DNA of 64,000 nt from Actinacidiphila glaucinigra. GTDB taxonomy: Bacteria; Actinomycetota; Actinomycetes; Streptomycetales; Streptomycetaceae. How positions within the stretch are numbered: the first letter of the stretch is position 1; each line of letters begins with the position of its first letter. This document shows positions 40,288 through 49,426 of this stretch, in pieces. Location: NCBI RefSeq assembly GCF_900188405.1, contig NZ_FZOF01000020.1:108842-172841 (forward strand). The letters run 5' to 3'. The notes beneath the pieces are model-generated. The model had not been told where the DNA came from and did no database searches. It saw nothing but the letters and a program-made list of their open reading frames with translations. The position numbers and the translations under genes are program-made.

Positions 40288-41172
40288 TCAGCTCTTGCCG
40301 AAGTGCTCCAGCGGGAAGCCGCCGTTGCCCAGGACGCGGTGGGTGAGGGCGCCGGCGAGCGTGGTGAGGCGGTCGACGGCGGCGGCCCCGAGGTGCTCGT
40401 AGGGCGAGCGGTCGAGGCGGTCGGTCACGCCCTCGATCTCGCGGCGCAGTTCGACGCCGCGGTCCGTGAGGTCGCCGCCCGCGTCGAGGAGGCCGCGTTC
40501 GCGGAGCCCCTCCTGGGCCGCGGCCCAGTCCTGGGCTGACCAGCCGCGGCTGCGCTGCACGAAGCCCGGGGTGAAGCCCTTGCCGGTGGCGGTGTGGGTC
40601 ACCAGGGCCTCCAGCCCGTTCAGGCCCGCCGCGGCGAGGGCCGCCAGGTGCCCGTCGCCGCGGTGCTCGCGCAGCAGGGTGGCGGCGTGCCAGAGCGCGA
40701 GGTGGGGCTGCTCCGGCACCGGCAGGTCCGCGTTGGCGGCGTAGAGGGGCCTGGCCTCGCGGGTGCAGGCCTCGGTGGCGCGCAGTGCGAGGCGCGCGGC
40801 CTCGGCGAGGTCGGCGGAAGCGATGACCTCCGGTCCCAGCAGCCGCGTCAGCACGGCGTCGGCGACGCGCAGCCGGGTCTCGACGACCGCTTCCGGCGAC
40901 GCGATGCCCCAGGCGCGCGGGATGACCGGGGCGATGATCGCGTGGTTGAAGTTGTAGAAGGTGGCGGTGACCGTCCCCGCCGCGACGGCGCCCAGCGGGG
41001 CGGCCCGCCCGGCGAAGTAGGCCATGGCGCCGCGCTCCAGACCGAGGGCGGTGAGTTCGCGGTCGTACTCGGGCGAGAAGTACACGACCGAGTGCAGCGG
41101 GTTGAGGGCGTTGTGGCAGCGCCGGCCCGCGCGCGGCTCCAGCGCGGGCGTGGTGGGGGCGGTGTCGGTCAT
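40288..41172 (-). CDS. SCO6745 family protein
   Basis: The 294-residue soluble, all-helical protein begins RRCHNALNPLHSVVYFSPEYDRELTALGL and contains YFAGRAAPLGAV, the two stretches that mark the actinomycete SCO6745 family. The C-terminal part (GLLDAGGDLTDRGVELRREIE) reads like a winged-helix marR-type module. The function is unknown. A perfect 12-bp palindrome sits 13 bp upstream of the start codon, so expression is probably controlled by a repressor. Confidence 0.88.
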   Translation of the reverse strand: MTDTAPTTPALEPRAGRRCHNALNPLHSVVYFSPEYDRELTALGLERGAMAYFAGRAAPLGAVAAGTVTATFYNFNHAIIAPVIPRAWGIASPEAVVETRLRVADAVLTRLLGPEVIASADLAEAARLALRATEACTREARPLYAANADLPVPEQPHLALWHAATLLREHRGDGHLAALAAAGLNGLEALVTHTATGKGFTPGFVQRSRGWSAQDWAAAQEGLRERGLLDAGGDLTDRGVELRREIEGVTDRLDRSPYEHLGAAAVDRLTTLAGALTHRVLGNGGFPLEHFGKS

Positions 41173-41184
41173 GCCAGCAGGTTA

Positions 41185-41196
41185 CCGACCGGTCGG
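41185..41196. promoter_or_regulatory. perfect palindrome CCGACCGGTCGG before the SCO6745-like gene
   Basis: The 12-bp site is perfectly self-complementary, extended by A/T-flanked TA and CA, and lies 13-24 bp from the minus-strand ATG at 41172. ACCGACCGGTCGG-type sites are typical TetR-family operators. No TetR gene is adjacent. Confidence 0.55.
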
Positions 41197-41342
41197 CATG
41201 TCGCCGAGACCCGGACCGCCGAAACACCGATTCCGTCGCCCGGGCCAAGACCGCCACTGATTCCGTGGAAGGCGTGACATCGCACGGCCGATATGGCTAG
41301 CCTCGGCGCCCGGAAACCGCCAACCCTTCGGAGGCCCCGCCC

Positions 41343-42026
41343 ATGCCAGCCCCCGACCGCACCCTCCCCGTGACCGACCGCACCCGCCACCGCCGCCTCC
41401 GCGAGCAGGGCAGCGTCTCCCGCGACGACCTGGACGCCGTACTGGGCGCGGGATTCGTCTGCCACCTCGCCGTCGTCGTCGACGGCACGCCGCTCGCCGT
41501 GCCCACCGTGTACGGGTACGACGCCGCCGCGGCCACCCTGTACCTGCACGGCTCCGTGGCGAGCCGCAGCCTGCGCCCGGCCCCGGGCGCCCCGGTGTGC
41601 GTCACGGTGACCCATGTGGACGGCCTGGTCCTGGCCCGTTCCGTCTTCGAGCACGGCGTCAACTACCGCAGCGCGATGGTCCTCGGCACGCCCCGCCCCG
41701 TCACCGACCCCGGGGAGAAGCTGCACGGACTGCGCGTGCTCACCGAGCAGTGCGCGCCGGGGCAGTGGGACCACGCCCGCCGGCCGGACCGCCGCGAACT
41801 CGCCGCGACGACGCTGCTTGCGCTGGCCGCCGACGAGGCCTCGGTCAAGCTCCGCTGCGGCCCGCCCGACGACGGCGAAGGGCCCGACGCCGCGCTGCCC
41901 GTGTGGGCGGGCGTCCTGCCGCTCACCACCGCGTGGGGCACCCCCGTCGCCGACCCGGCGCTGCGCGACGGCGTGCCGCTGCCGCCGCACCTGGCGGTCC
42001 TCGCTAGCCCTCCACCGTCCACGTGA
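41343..42026 (+). CDS. pyridoxamine 5'-phosphate oxidase-related flavin-binding protein
   Basis: The 227-residue protein is of the split-barrel FMN-binding type: VCHLAVVVDGTPLAVPTVYGYD at about 39-60, LYLHGSVASRSLR, then VCVTVTHVDGLVLARS and a dimer segment NYRSAMVLGTP. Related proteins include NimA-like nitroreductases and antioxidant flavoproteins. The specific substrate is unknown. An AT-containing region upstream separates it from the SCO6745-like gene. Its end overlaps the convergent enoyl-CoA hydratase gene by 23 bp. Confidence 0.9.
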   Translation: MPAPDRTLPVTDRTRHRRLREQGSVSRDDLDAVLGAGFVCHLAVVVDGTPLAVPTVYGYDAAAATLYLHGSVASRSLRPAPGAPVCVTVTHVDGLVLARSVFEHGVNYRSAMVLGTPRPVTDPGEKLHGLRVLTEQCAPGQWDHARRPDRRELAATTLLALAADEASVKLRCGPPDDGEGPDAALPVWAGVLPLTTAWGTPVADPALRDGVPLPPHLAVLASPPPST

Positions 42027-42780
42027 AACGGGGTTCACGGCCCTCCAGGAACGCGGCCACGCCCTCCGCCGTGTCCTTGCTGCCCTCCGCCTGGCGGGCC
42101 CAGTGCCCGACGCGTGCCGGGTCGAGTCCGGGCGCGGTGAACTCCTTGGCGGCCGCCTGCGTCAGCAGCGACCGCGAGGCCAGCACCCCGGCGAACTCCT
42201 CCACCCGCTTGTCGAGCTCGTCCTCCGCCAGCACCTCGTCCACCAGCCCCGTCCGCAGCGCACGATCGTGGCCGATCAGCTCCGCGGAGAACAGCAGGTG
42301 CTTCGCCGTCGCCGGTCCGACCAGGCCCATGAGCCGTCGCGTGGAGGACGCCGGGTAGACGATGCCCAGCCGGGCCGGCGTGACCCCGAAGCGCGCGCCC
42401 TCCGCGGCGAACCGCAGGTCGCAGGCGGCCGCGAGCTGGCAGCCGCCGCCCACGCAGAAACCCCGGATCGCGGCCAGCGTCGGCTTCGGGAACGCCGCGA
42501 GCGCCTCCTCCGCCTCCACCGCGGCACTCTGCGTCGCGCCGGGGCCGCCGGCCGGATCGCGCAGCCCGGAGATGTCCGCGCCGGCGCAGAAGGTGCCGCC
42601 GGCCCCGGTGAGCACCAGGACGCGCACGGCCGGGTCCGCCGCGAGCCCGTCGAGCAGGCCGGGCAGATCCCGCCACATCGCCACGGTCATCGCGTTGCGC
42701 TTGGCCGGATTGCTGATCGTCACAGTGGCGGTGGCGCCCACCGTCTCCACCACCAGGCCCGGCCCGGACGGCTCGGACAT
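42004..42780 (-). CDS. enoyl-CoA hydratase/isomerase family protein
   Basis: The 258-residue crotonase-fold protein has oxyanion-hole segments GGTFCAGADISGL (about 61-73) and RGFCVGGGCQLAAACD (about 105-120). It begins MSEPSGPGLVVETVGA. It is a single gene, so the acyl-CoA pathway it serves cannot be read from its neighbours. It is convergent with the flavin-binding protein gene. Confidence 0.92.
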   Translation of the reverse strand: MSEPSGPGLVVETVGATATVTISNPAKRNAMTVAMWRDLPGLLDGLAADPAVRVLVLTGAGGTFCAGADISGLRDPAGGPGATQSAAVEAEEALAAFPKPTLAAIRGFCVGGGCQLAAACDLRFAAEGARFGVTPARLGIVYPASSTRRLMGLVGPATAKHLLFSAELIGHDRALRTGLVDEVLAEDELDKRVEEFAGVLASRSLLTQAAAKEFTAPGLDPARVGHWARQAEGSKDTAEGVAAFLEGREPRFTWTVEG

Positions 42781-42930
42781 GCCCGCATCCCTCGTCTCGT
42801 CGTCGTCCCGGCCGGCGAAGATCGCCGAAGCCGCCGGACGGGGATCCTATCCCGGTCCGTGCCACGGCAAATCGGGTATATGAGCTGTAGTTCCCGACTG
42901 GCTTCCGACGAGCGCGAGGAGGCGGCGGCC

Positions 42931-43539
42931 ATGGCCCCGTTCAAGGGACGCAAGAAGCATCCGGAGCCCCCGGAGGCCGGGATCAAGCGCAGCTTCGGCT
43001 GGGTCGCCGCGCTGGGCGCGATCCTGGTCGTGGGCGGCCTGGTCGGGCTGTTCTACGTGGGCTTCGCGACCATCACCTCGATGCTGCTCTTCGGCTGGCT
43101 GCTGCTGGTCGGCGGCGTCGTCGGCCTGGTCCAGGCGGTGCAGAACCGCAACACCAACTTCTTCTGGCTCGCTCTGGTCGTCGCGGCCCTCTACATCGCC
43201 GCCGGGGTCGTCGTGATCCGCAATCCCGAGCAGACGGCGGCCGCCCTGACGATGTTCGCGGCGCTGCTCTTCCTGACCGGTGGGATCTTCCGCCTCTTCG
43301 GCGGCATGGTGGTGCGCGGGCCGCACATGGTGTGGACGCTCATCCAGGGCGCCATCGGCATCCTGCTGGCGATCCTGGTCCTGGGCAACTGGCCGGAGAG
43401 CAGTCTCTACGTCATCGGCGCCTTCTTCTCGCTGGCGCTGCTGTTCGACGGCCTGGGCCTGCTCGGCGCGGGTCTGGGCGGCCGGCGGATCGTCGGAATG
43501 GTCGCCGATGCCCGGGACGCCCCGCTGACCCGTCAGTGA
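42931..43539 (+). CDS. HdeD family membrane protein
   Basis: The ATG at 42931 has GAGGAGG about 10 bases upstream. The 202-residue protein has six membrane helices in three hairpins (first at about residues 24-68), with the HdeD/DUF308 pattern RNPEQTAAALTMFAALLFLTG-like central helix. HdeD is linked to acid resistance in enteric bacteria; in actinomycetes the role is unknown. The region 43540-43750 after it has no gene. Confidence 0.88.
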   Translation: MAPFKGRKKHPEPPEAGIKRSFGWVAALGAILVVGGLVGLFYVGFATITSMLLFGWLLLVGGVVGLVQAVQNRNTNFFWLALVVAALYIAAGVVVIRNPEQTAAALTMFAALLFLTGGIFRLFGGMVVRGPHMVWTLIQGAIGILLAILVLGNWPESSLYVIGAFFSLALLFDGLGLLGAGLGGRRIVGMVADARDAPLTRQ

Positions 43540-43750
43540 AGCGGAACGGCCGGATCAGTAGAGCTCACTGGACTGGCACGTCCGATCGCCATGGGTCGGA
43601 CGTGATCGAAAGATGTGGATTTACGGTCAGCGGCTCGGGGTGGGCCCCTTGCCTGCCGACACTCGATCCGTGAGGCGAACCCCGTCGCCGCCGCGGGCGG
43701 CCCTCGGGAGCCGCGGGGTGTATCGCGTGAATGCGAGGGTGAAGACCGCC

Positions 43751-44242
43751 ATGGACGTACGCGGGAGCGTCCCGCCCCCCGATCCGGTGCCCCCGGTGGC
43801 GCCGGATGTCCCGCGCCCCTACGAGGGCGTGTGGCGCTTCACGGCCCCCGCGCTGGACTCCTCGGTGCCGCAGGCCCGGCACGCGGTACGCGAGCTCGTC
43901 GTCCGCCAGGGCGTGCCGGTCGGCGACGAACTGCTGCACGGCCTGCTGCTGATCGTCTCCGAACTCGTCACCAACGCGGTGCGGCACGCCGCGCTGCTCT
44001 CCCCGGAGATCGCGGTGGAGTTCGCCGTGGGCGTCGACTGGGTACGGGTGGCCGTCGAGGACAACCACCCGTACCGGCCGAAGGCCCTCCAGGTCGACGA
44101 CGCCGACACCGGGGGGCGCGGTCTGCTGCTGGTCAAGACGGTGACCGCCGAGGCGGGCGGGATGTGCGACGTCCAGCAGACGACGACCGGCGGCAAGGTC
44201 ATCTGGGCCGCGCTGCCGCTGCCGCCCGGCGCGGTGCACTGA
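43751..44242 (+). CDS. ATP-binding protein, anti-sigma/serine kinase-like (HATPase_c)
   Basis: The start is taken at ATG 43751; an earlier GTG at 43727 or ATG at 43613 cannot be excluded. The GHKL ATPase domain shows the N-box (LLIVSELVTNAVRHA, about 74-88), the G1 region AVEDNHPYRPKAL and the G2 box GGRGLLLVKTV. This is the RsbW-like family very abundant in Streptomyces, where members phosphorylate anti-anti-sigma factors or bind sigma factors. No partner gene is adjacent. Confidence 0.85.
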   Translation: MDVRGSVPPPDPVPPVAPDVPRPYEGVWRFTAPALDSSVPQARHAVRELVVRQGVPVGDELLHGLLLIVSELVTNAVRHAALLSPEIAVEFAVGVDWVRVAVEDNHPYRPKALQVDDADTGGRGLLLVKTVTAEAGGMCDVQQTTTGGKVIWAALPLPPGAVH

Positions 44243-44265
44243 CCGCGGGGACCGCGCGGGCCGGG

Positions 44266-44880
44266 CTACCAGCCCGCGTCGCCCGTCAGCTCGCGCACCG
44301 CGGGCAGCGCGGCCTCGAGCACGGTCGGGAACCAGGCCGAGAACGGCCCGGCGGCGCGGAGCGCGGCGAGCTCGGCGGGCGACACGAAGGCGGTCTCGCC
44401 GATCTCCTCCGGATCCGGGTCCAGGGGTGCTGTCACCACGCCGACGAAGAGGTGGTTGTACTCCTGCTCGACCAGCCCCGACGCCGGGTCCGGGTGGTTG
44501 TAGCGGACCGTGCCGGCCTCCCGCATCAGCGCGGGCGCCACGCCGAGTTCCTCGGCGGTGCGGCGCGCGGCGGCGACGAAGGGCGGTTCGCCGGGGTAGG
44601 GGTGGCCGCAGCAGGTGTTCGACCACACGCCGGGCGAGTGGTACTTCCCCGCGGCCCGGCGCTGCAGCAGCAGCCGGCCCTCCGTGTCGAAGAGGAAGAC
44701 CGAGAACGCCCGATGGAGCCGCCCCGGCGGCAGGTGGGCCGACAGCTTCTCCGCGGTGCCGATCGTCGCGCCGGTCTCGTCGACCAGCTCGAGGAGGATC
44801 GGCGCCGGGGCACCGTTGGAGGAGGGGTCCGCGGCGGGTGTGCGGGGCCGGTCGGCGGCGGGGCTTGTGGGCATGGCCAT
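44266..44880 (-). CDS. idi: isopentenyl-diphosphate delta-isomerase, type I
   Basis: The start is ATG 44880 with an AAAGG site; a longer frame to 44952 adds unrelated residues. The 204-residue Nudix-like protein has the catalytic Cys in SNTCCGHPYPGE (about 87-98), the Nudix helix AAARRTAEELG and the catalytic Glu in VEQEYNHLFVG. It interconverts IPP and DMAPP, supplying both for FPP used by the hopanoid genes 10 kb downstream. ispG at the end of the window belongs to the MEP pathway that provides its substrates. Confidence 0.94.
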   Translation of the reverse strand: MAMPTSPAADRPRTPAADPSSNGAPAPILLELVDETGATIGTAEKLSAHLPPGRLHRAFSVFLFDTEGRLLLQRRAAGKYHSPGVWSNTCCGHPYPGEPPFVAAARRTAEELGVAPALMREAGTVRYNHPDPASGLVEQEYNHLFVGVVTAPLDPDPEEIGETAFVSPAELAALRAAGPFSAWFPTVLEAALPAVRELTGDAGW

Positions 44881-44997
44881 CCTTTGCTTCGACGACAAGA
44901 CCTCAGTCTGCCTCACGCGGGGACGCCCGGTGTGGTTGCAGCGTGTTTGCATATCGTCACACTGAGTGCCCGATGCGATGCCGCTCAGGACGCTCCC

Positions 44998-45948
44998 TCA
45001 GTGGCACAACCGCGCCTCGTGCTCCGCGTGCCCCACCGGCTCCAGCTGGAAGGTGCAGTGCTGCACGTCGAAGTGGGTGCCGAGACAGCCCTGCAGGTCG
45101 TGCAGCATCTTCTCGTGGCCGACCGCGTCCAGGACGTCCCGGCTCACCACGACGTGCGCCGAGAGCACCGGCATCCCCGAGGTGATCGTCCACACGTGCA
45201 GGTCGTGCAGCCCCGCCACCCCGGGCAGCGCCAGGATGTGCGCGCGTACGTCGGCCATGTCCACGTCCTTGGGCGCGGCCTCCAGCAGGACGTCGATCGC
45301 CTCGCGCAGCAGTTTCCACGTCCGCGGGACGATCATCAGGCCGATCAGGATCGAGGCGACCGGGTCCGCCCGCTGCCAGCCGGTGACCAGGATCACCAGC
45401 GCCGCCACGACCACGGCCAGTGAGCCCAGGGCGTCCGCCATGACCTCAAGGAAGGCACCCCGGACGTTGAGGCTCTCGCGCTGCCCGCGCATCAGCAGCA
45501 GCAGGGACACCGAGTTCGCCACCAGGCCGATCGCGCCGAAGACGACGGTGAGCCCGCCCTCGACCTCGGTGGGTGTGATGAGCCGGCGGACCGCCTCGTA
45601 GAAGATGAAGGCACCCACGCCGAACAGCAGCACCGCGTTGGCCACCGCCGACAGGATCTCGGCGCGCGCCAGCCCGAAGGTGCGGCGCTCGCTCGGCGGG
45701 CGGTTGGCGAAGTGGATGGCGACCAGCGCCATCGCCAGGCCCGCCGCGTCGGTGGCCATGTGCCCGGCGTCGGCGAGCAGGGCGAGCGATCCGGTCAGCG
45801 CGCTGCCCGCGACCTCCGCCACGAGGATCAGCAGCGTGATGCCGAGCGCCATGCGCAGCCGCCCGCGGTACGCGGCGGCCGCCGTGCCCGTGGGTACGGA
45901 CCCCGGCCCGTGCGGGTGGCCGTGGCCGTGCGCGTGTCCTGCGCCCAT
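44998..45948 (-). CDS. cation diffusion facilitator (CzcD-like) metal exporter
   Basis: The ATG at 45948 gives a 316-residue protein with a His-rich N-terminus (GAGHAHGHGHPHG), six membrane helices, zinc ligands in LLADAGHMATDAAG (helix 2, HxxxD) and FLEVMADALGSLA (helix 5, E in place of H then D). A C-terminal cytoplasmic domain has His clusters near its end. It exports zinc, cobalt or cadmium in exchange for protons. The first helix-5 ligand position reads E-V-M-A-D rather than the common HxxxD, which may alter metal preference. Confidence 0.9.
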   Translation of the reverse strand: MGAGHAHGHGHPHGPGSVPTGTAAAAYRGRLRMALGITLLILVAEVAGSALTGSLALLADAGHMATDAAGLAMALVAIHFANRPPSERRTFGLARAEILSAVANAVLLFGVGAFIFYEAVRRLITPTEVEGGLTVVFGAIGLVANSVSLLLLMRGQRESLNVRGAFLEVMADALGSLAVVVAALVILVTGWQRADPVASILIGLMIVPRTWKLLREAIDVLLEAAPKDVDMADVRAHILALPGVAGLHDLHVWTITSGMPVLSAHVVVSRDVLDAVGHEKMLHDLQGCLGTHFDVQHCTFQLEPVGHAEHEARLCH

Positions 45949-46121
45949 CGCCCGACACTCCCGTCCGTCGCCCCCCGCGCGACGGCGTGCCCGCGCGCGG
46001 AGACCGGCGAGCCCAGTGAACAACGGTCACCGTCCGTGGGCAACTCGCCGCTGGTGACCGCTGTCAGCGGTGGTGACCTGCGGCGATGGGCCACGGCTCC
46101 ACCGCGGGGGAACGATCGTGG

Positions 46122-47111
46122 TCAGGCGCCCCGCGCCTCCGGGTGGTGCAGGCACCAGCCCTGCCACGCGGACTCGACCATCTCGCGGACGCCGCGGCCG
46201 GCCGCCCAGCCCAGTTCCCGGCGGATCAGCTCGGACGAGGCGACCACGCTCGCCGGGTCGCCGGCGCGCCGCGGCATGATCACCGGCTCGACGTCCTTGC
46301 GGCCGGTGACCTCCAGGACGATGTCGATCAGCTCCCGGACGGAGACGCCCTCGCCGCGTCCGATGTTCACCGTCAGGTCGGCGCCGCCGCCGTCCCGCTC
46401 GCCGACCCAGCGGGCCGCCGCGAGATGGGCGTCCGCCAGGTCCTCGACGTGGATGTAGTCGCGCACGCACGTGCCGTCAGGCGTCGGGTAGTCGTCCCCG
46501 AAGATCTGCGGGGCCTCGCCCCTGGTCAGCTTGTCGAAGACCATCGGGACGATGTTGAACACCCCGGTGTCGGCGAGCCGGGGCTCGGCCGCCCCCGCGA
46601 CGTTGAAGTAGCGCAGGCAGGCGGTGGAGATCCCGTGCGCCCGCCCGGCCGCGCGGACGAGCCACTCGCCGGCCAGCTTGGTCTCGCCGTACGGGCTCAG
46701 CGGCAGGCAGGGCGTGGACTCGGTCACCAGCGGCACGTCGGGCAGGCCGTACACGGCGGCGGAGGAGGAGAAGACGAAGCGGCCGACGCCGGCGTCCGCC
46801 ACCGCCTCCAGCAACGTCCCGAGGCCGCCCAGGTTCTCCCGGTAGTAGCGCAGCGGCTGCTCCACCGACTCGCCGACCTGCTTCCTGGCGGCCAGGTGCA
46901 CCACACCCGTCACGCCCTGCTCGGCGATCGCGCGGTCCAGCACGGCGCGGTCCAGGACGGAGCCGGTCACCACCGGGACGTCCGCGGGCACCCTGGCGGG
47001 TACACCGGACGAGCCGTCGTCGAGCACGACCACGCGCTCGCCCGCCCGGCTCATCGCCCGCACCACGTGAGATCCGATGAAGCCGGCCCCGCCGGTGATC
47101 AACCAAGTCAT
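46122..47111 (-). CDS. galE: UDP-glucose 4-epimerase
   Basis: The 329-residue extended-SDR protein has NAD-binding TGGAGFIGSHVV at the N-terminus, the catalytic Ser/Tyr/Lys set (SSSAAVYG and YGETKLAGEWL), and DGTCVRDYIHVEDLADAHLAA typical of GalE. It interconverts UDP-glucose and UDP-galactose. It is a single gene, next to the polyol-phosphate/glycosyl cluster for which it may supply activated galactose (inference). Confidence 0.93.
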   Translation of the reverse strand: MTWLITGGAGFIGSHVVRAMSRAGERVVVLDDGSSGVPARVPADVPVVTGSVLDRAVLDRAIAEQGVTGVVHLAARKQVGESVEQPLRYYRENLGGLGTLLEAVADAGVGRFVFSSSAAVYGLPDVPLVTESTPCLPLSPYGETKLAGEWLVRAAGRAHGISTACLRYFNVAGAAEPRLADTGVFNIVPMVFDKLTRGEAPQIFGDDYPTPDGTCVRDYIHVEDLADAHLAAARWVGERDGGGADLTVNIGRGEGVSVRELIDIVLEVTGRKDVEPVIMPRRAGDPASVVASSELIRRELGWAAGRGVREMVESAWQGWCLHHPEARGA

Positions 47112-47212
47112 GGCGCCACCCTAGTGGCTCGGTGCACGGCCGGGTGAGTGCGGATCCGGCCCCCCTCGGAGGTCACCGGGGCGGGGCGAGACCGACAGGG
47201 CACGGACGCTCG

Positions 47213-47374
47213 CAGCGCCGTCGGCGCCCTGTCCCGGCTGGTCACCCGCAAGGGCGGCAACCCGGACGTCCGCAGGGTGCACGCGGTGCGGGGTGGCGGC
47301 TTCGCCGCCCACCCGCGGCGAGGCGATCGGTCTGATCGGCTCCAACGACTCGGGCAAGTCCACATGCTCAGGGA
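47213..47374 (+). pseudogene. relic of a TagH-like ABC ATPase gene
   Basis: The stretch is nearly the same as 53980-54140 inside the intact ATPase gene 6.8 kb downstream. It reads VGALSRLVTRKGGNP, then a changed segment, then GEAIGLIGSN in another frame, then a damaged Walker A (SNDSGKST with G lost). At least two small indels break the frame, and there is no start or end. It is a fossil of a partial duplication or of an older copy of the exporter gene between galE and the operon. The rest of 47112-47656 has no recognised gene. Confidence 0.8.
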
Positions 47375-47656
47375 CGAGTCCCGCACGCCGGCGGCGGCCG
47401 GCCGTCCTGCGGTGGGCGCTCCCGGCACTCACCGTGACCCCCGCTCCACGCGGTGTACCGGGCGTTGTCGATCGCCCGCGTGATCAACCATGATGATCAC
47501 GCCCAGCGGCCCATCACAGGGGAAACGGCCGGTGAACGGAGCCTTCCGGGAATCCGATAGCCTCTGCCGACACGGCCCCCCGCGGCGCGTCGCACCCGTG
47601 CGGCGGCGTCCCCGTCGGCGCCGAGCACACTCGCAAGTCCAGGGAGATGAGTCCTT

Positions 47657-49426
47657 CTGTCGACCGCCATCCTCGCCGGTCCGCCGGTCGCGATGTCGCC
47701 GATCGAGGGCGACCTGCGGAACCTCGGCTTCGAGGTCGTCACCGCGGAGGACGCCGCCTCGCTCGCCACGTACCTGCAGGCAGTCCCCGCGGCCGAGCGC
47801 GTCGCCGTGGTCGACCCCCGCCTCGTCGGGCACGTGCACGCACTGCGCCTCGGGCTGACCGACCCCCGCTTCGACGCCTCCGCCCTGCCCGGCGCCGTCT
47901 CGGTGCGCCCCACCGCCCGCGCCGCCCTGGTGCGGGCCGTCGCGGAGACCGGGGAGGAGGGCGAGGGCGAGACCCTCGCCGACCGGCTCGCCGGGCGGAT
48001 GGAGAAGGACGGCGTGCCCGTCCACCGTCCCGAGCTCGGTGTCCTGGTCGCGACCGTCCCGGCCGACGCCACGGGTCGCGCCGGCGCCGCGGCGGCCGTC
48101 GCCGCCGTCGACGACGAGGCGGTGCGGCTGCGCAGCGCCGTGAAGTCCCGCGACGGCTTCTTCACCACGTTCTTCATCAGCCCCTACTCCCGCTACATCG
48201 CGCGCTGGTGCGCCCGCCGCGGGCTCACCCCGAACCAGGTGACGACCGCCTCGCTGCTGGTGGCCGTGATCGCGGCCGGCTGCGCGGCCACCGGGACCCG
48301 GCCGGGCTTCGTCGCCGCGGGCGCGCTGCTGCTGGCGTCCTTCGTCCTGGACTGCACCGACGGCCAGCTGGCCCGCTACTCGCTGCAGTACTCCACGCTC
48401 GGCGCCTGGCTGGACGCGACCTTCGACCGCGCCAAGGAGTACGCCTACTACGCGGGCCTGGCGCTCGGCGCGGCCCGCGGCGGCGACGACGTCTGGGCGC
48501 TGGCGCTCGGCGCCATGGTGCTGCAGACCTGCCGCCATGTCGTGGACTTCGCCTTCGCCGAGACCGACCAGGACGCCCGGGCCGGTGCCGCGGTGCTCTC
48601 CCGCACGCTCGACCGCGTCGGCTGGACGGTGTGGCTGCGCCGCATGATCGTGCTGCCCATCGGCGAACGCTGGGCGCTGATCGCGGTGCTCACGGCGGTG
48701 ACCACGCCGCGCATCACCCTCACCGTGCTCATCGTCGCCTCCGGGCTCGCCGCCTGCTACACCACGGTCGGCCGCGTGCTGCGCTCCGTGCGCCGCAGGA
48801 CGCCCTCGGGCGACGCCGCCGCCCGGGCGCTGGCCGACCTCGCCGACAGCGGGCCGCTCGCCGAGGGCCTGACGCGTCTCTTCCGGGGCCGCGGCGTGCC
48901 CGCGGCCGCGCTGCTGGGCGCGGCAGTGATGATCGCCACGTCCCTGCTCGCCCCGGCCGGCAGTCCGTGGCCGGTGGCCGCCGCCTGCTGCTACGCCGTG
49001 ACCTCGGCGCTCGCCGTCTCCGGGCCGCTCAAGGGAGCCCTCGACTGGATCGTGCCGCCGGTCTTCCGCGCCGCCGAATACACCACCATCCTGGTGCTGG
49101 CGGCGGTCTCCGACGTGAACGGAGCATTGCCCGCGGCTTTCGGGCTGGTGGCCGCGGTCGCCTACCATCACTACGACACGGTGTACCGCATCCGCGGCGG
49201 GACCGGGGCGCCCCCGAGGCGCCTGGTCCGCGCGACCGGCGGTCACGAAGGCCGGGCACTGCTGGTCACCGCGGCGGCCGCGGCCCTGGCGCACAACACG
49301 GGTTTCACGGTCGCGCTGACGGTTCTCGCCGTCGCGCTGGCGGTGGTGGTGCTCACCGAGAGCATCGGCTTCTGGGTGTCCTCGCAAGCACCCGCTGTAC
49401 ACGACGAAACTGGAGGACCTGCATGA
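47657..49426 (+). CDS. CDP-alcohol phosphatidyltransferase with N-terminal extension (DUF5941-like)
   Basis: The membrane enzyme shows the full CDP-alcohol transferase signature DCTDGQLAR, eight residues, G, three residues, D, three residues, D (about residues 229-253 counted from 47657), within a set of about ten membrane helices. About 150 residues precede it and look like a degenerate nucleotidyltransferase-type domain. Family-like residues LSTAILAGPPVA lie before the first ATG (47693), so initiation is probably at CTG 47657, with GGGAG 10 bases upstream. It is first in a tightly coupled operon; its stop overlaps the nucleotidyltransferase start as ATGA. It would join a CDP-activated alcohol to a second alcohol, forming a phosphodiester. 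Confidence 0.87.
   Translation: MSTAILAGPPVAMSPIEGDLRNLGFEVVTAEDAASLATYLQAVPAAERVAVVDPRLVGHVHALRLGLTDPRFDASALPGAVSVRPTARAALVRAVAETGEEGEGETLADRLAGRMEKDGVPVHRPELGVLVATVPADATGRAGAAAAVAAVDDEAVRLRSAVKSRDGFFTTFFISPYSRYIARWCARRGLTPNQVTTASLLVAVIAAGCAATGTRPGFVAAGALLLASFVLDCTDGQLARYSLQYSTLGAWLDATFDRAKEYAYYAGLALGAARGGDDVWALALGAMVLQTCRHVVDFAFAETDQDARAGAAVLSRTLDRVGWTVWLRRMIVLPIGERWALIAVLTAVTTPRITLTVLIVASGLAACYTTVGRVLRSVRRRTPSGDAAARALADLADSGPLAEGLTRLFRGRGVPAAALLGAAVMIATSLLAPAGSPWPVAAACCYAVTSALAVSGPLKGALDWIVPPVFRAAEYTTILVLAAVSDVNGALPAAFGLVAAVAYHHYDTVYRIRGGTGAPPRRLVRATGGHEGRALLVTAAAAALAHNTGFTVALTVLAVALAVVVLTESIGFWVSSQAPAVHDETGGPA

Noticed and set aside
39749..40402. Protein-coding frames in the 39.7-40.3 kb gap
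   Set aside because: They are Pro/Arg/Gly-rich, overlap on all frames and pass through the palindromic repeats; no start-site or family support.
47647..49422. Frame from ATG 47647 running into the nucleotidyltransferase
   Set aside because: Up to 49422 it is an Arg-rich shadow of the CDP-alcohol transferase; the real nucleotidyltransferase starts at 49423.
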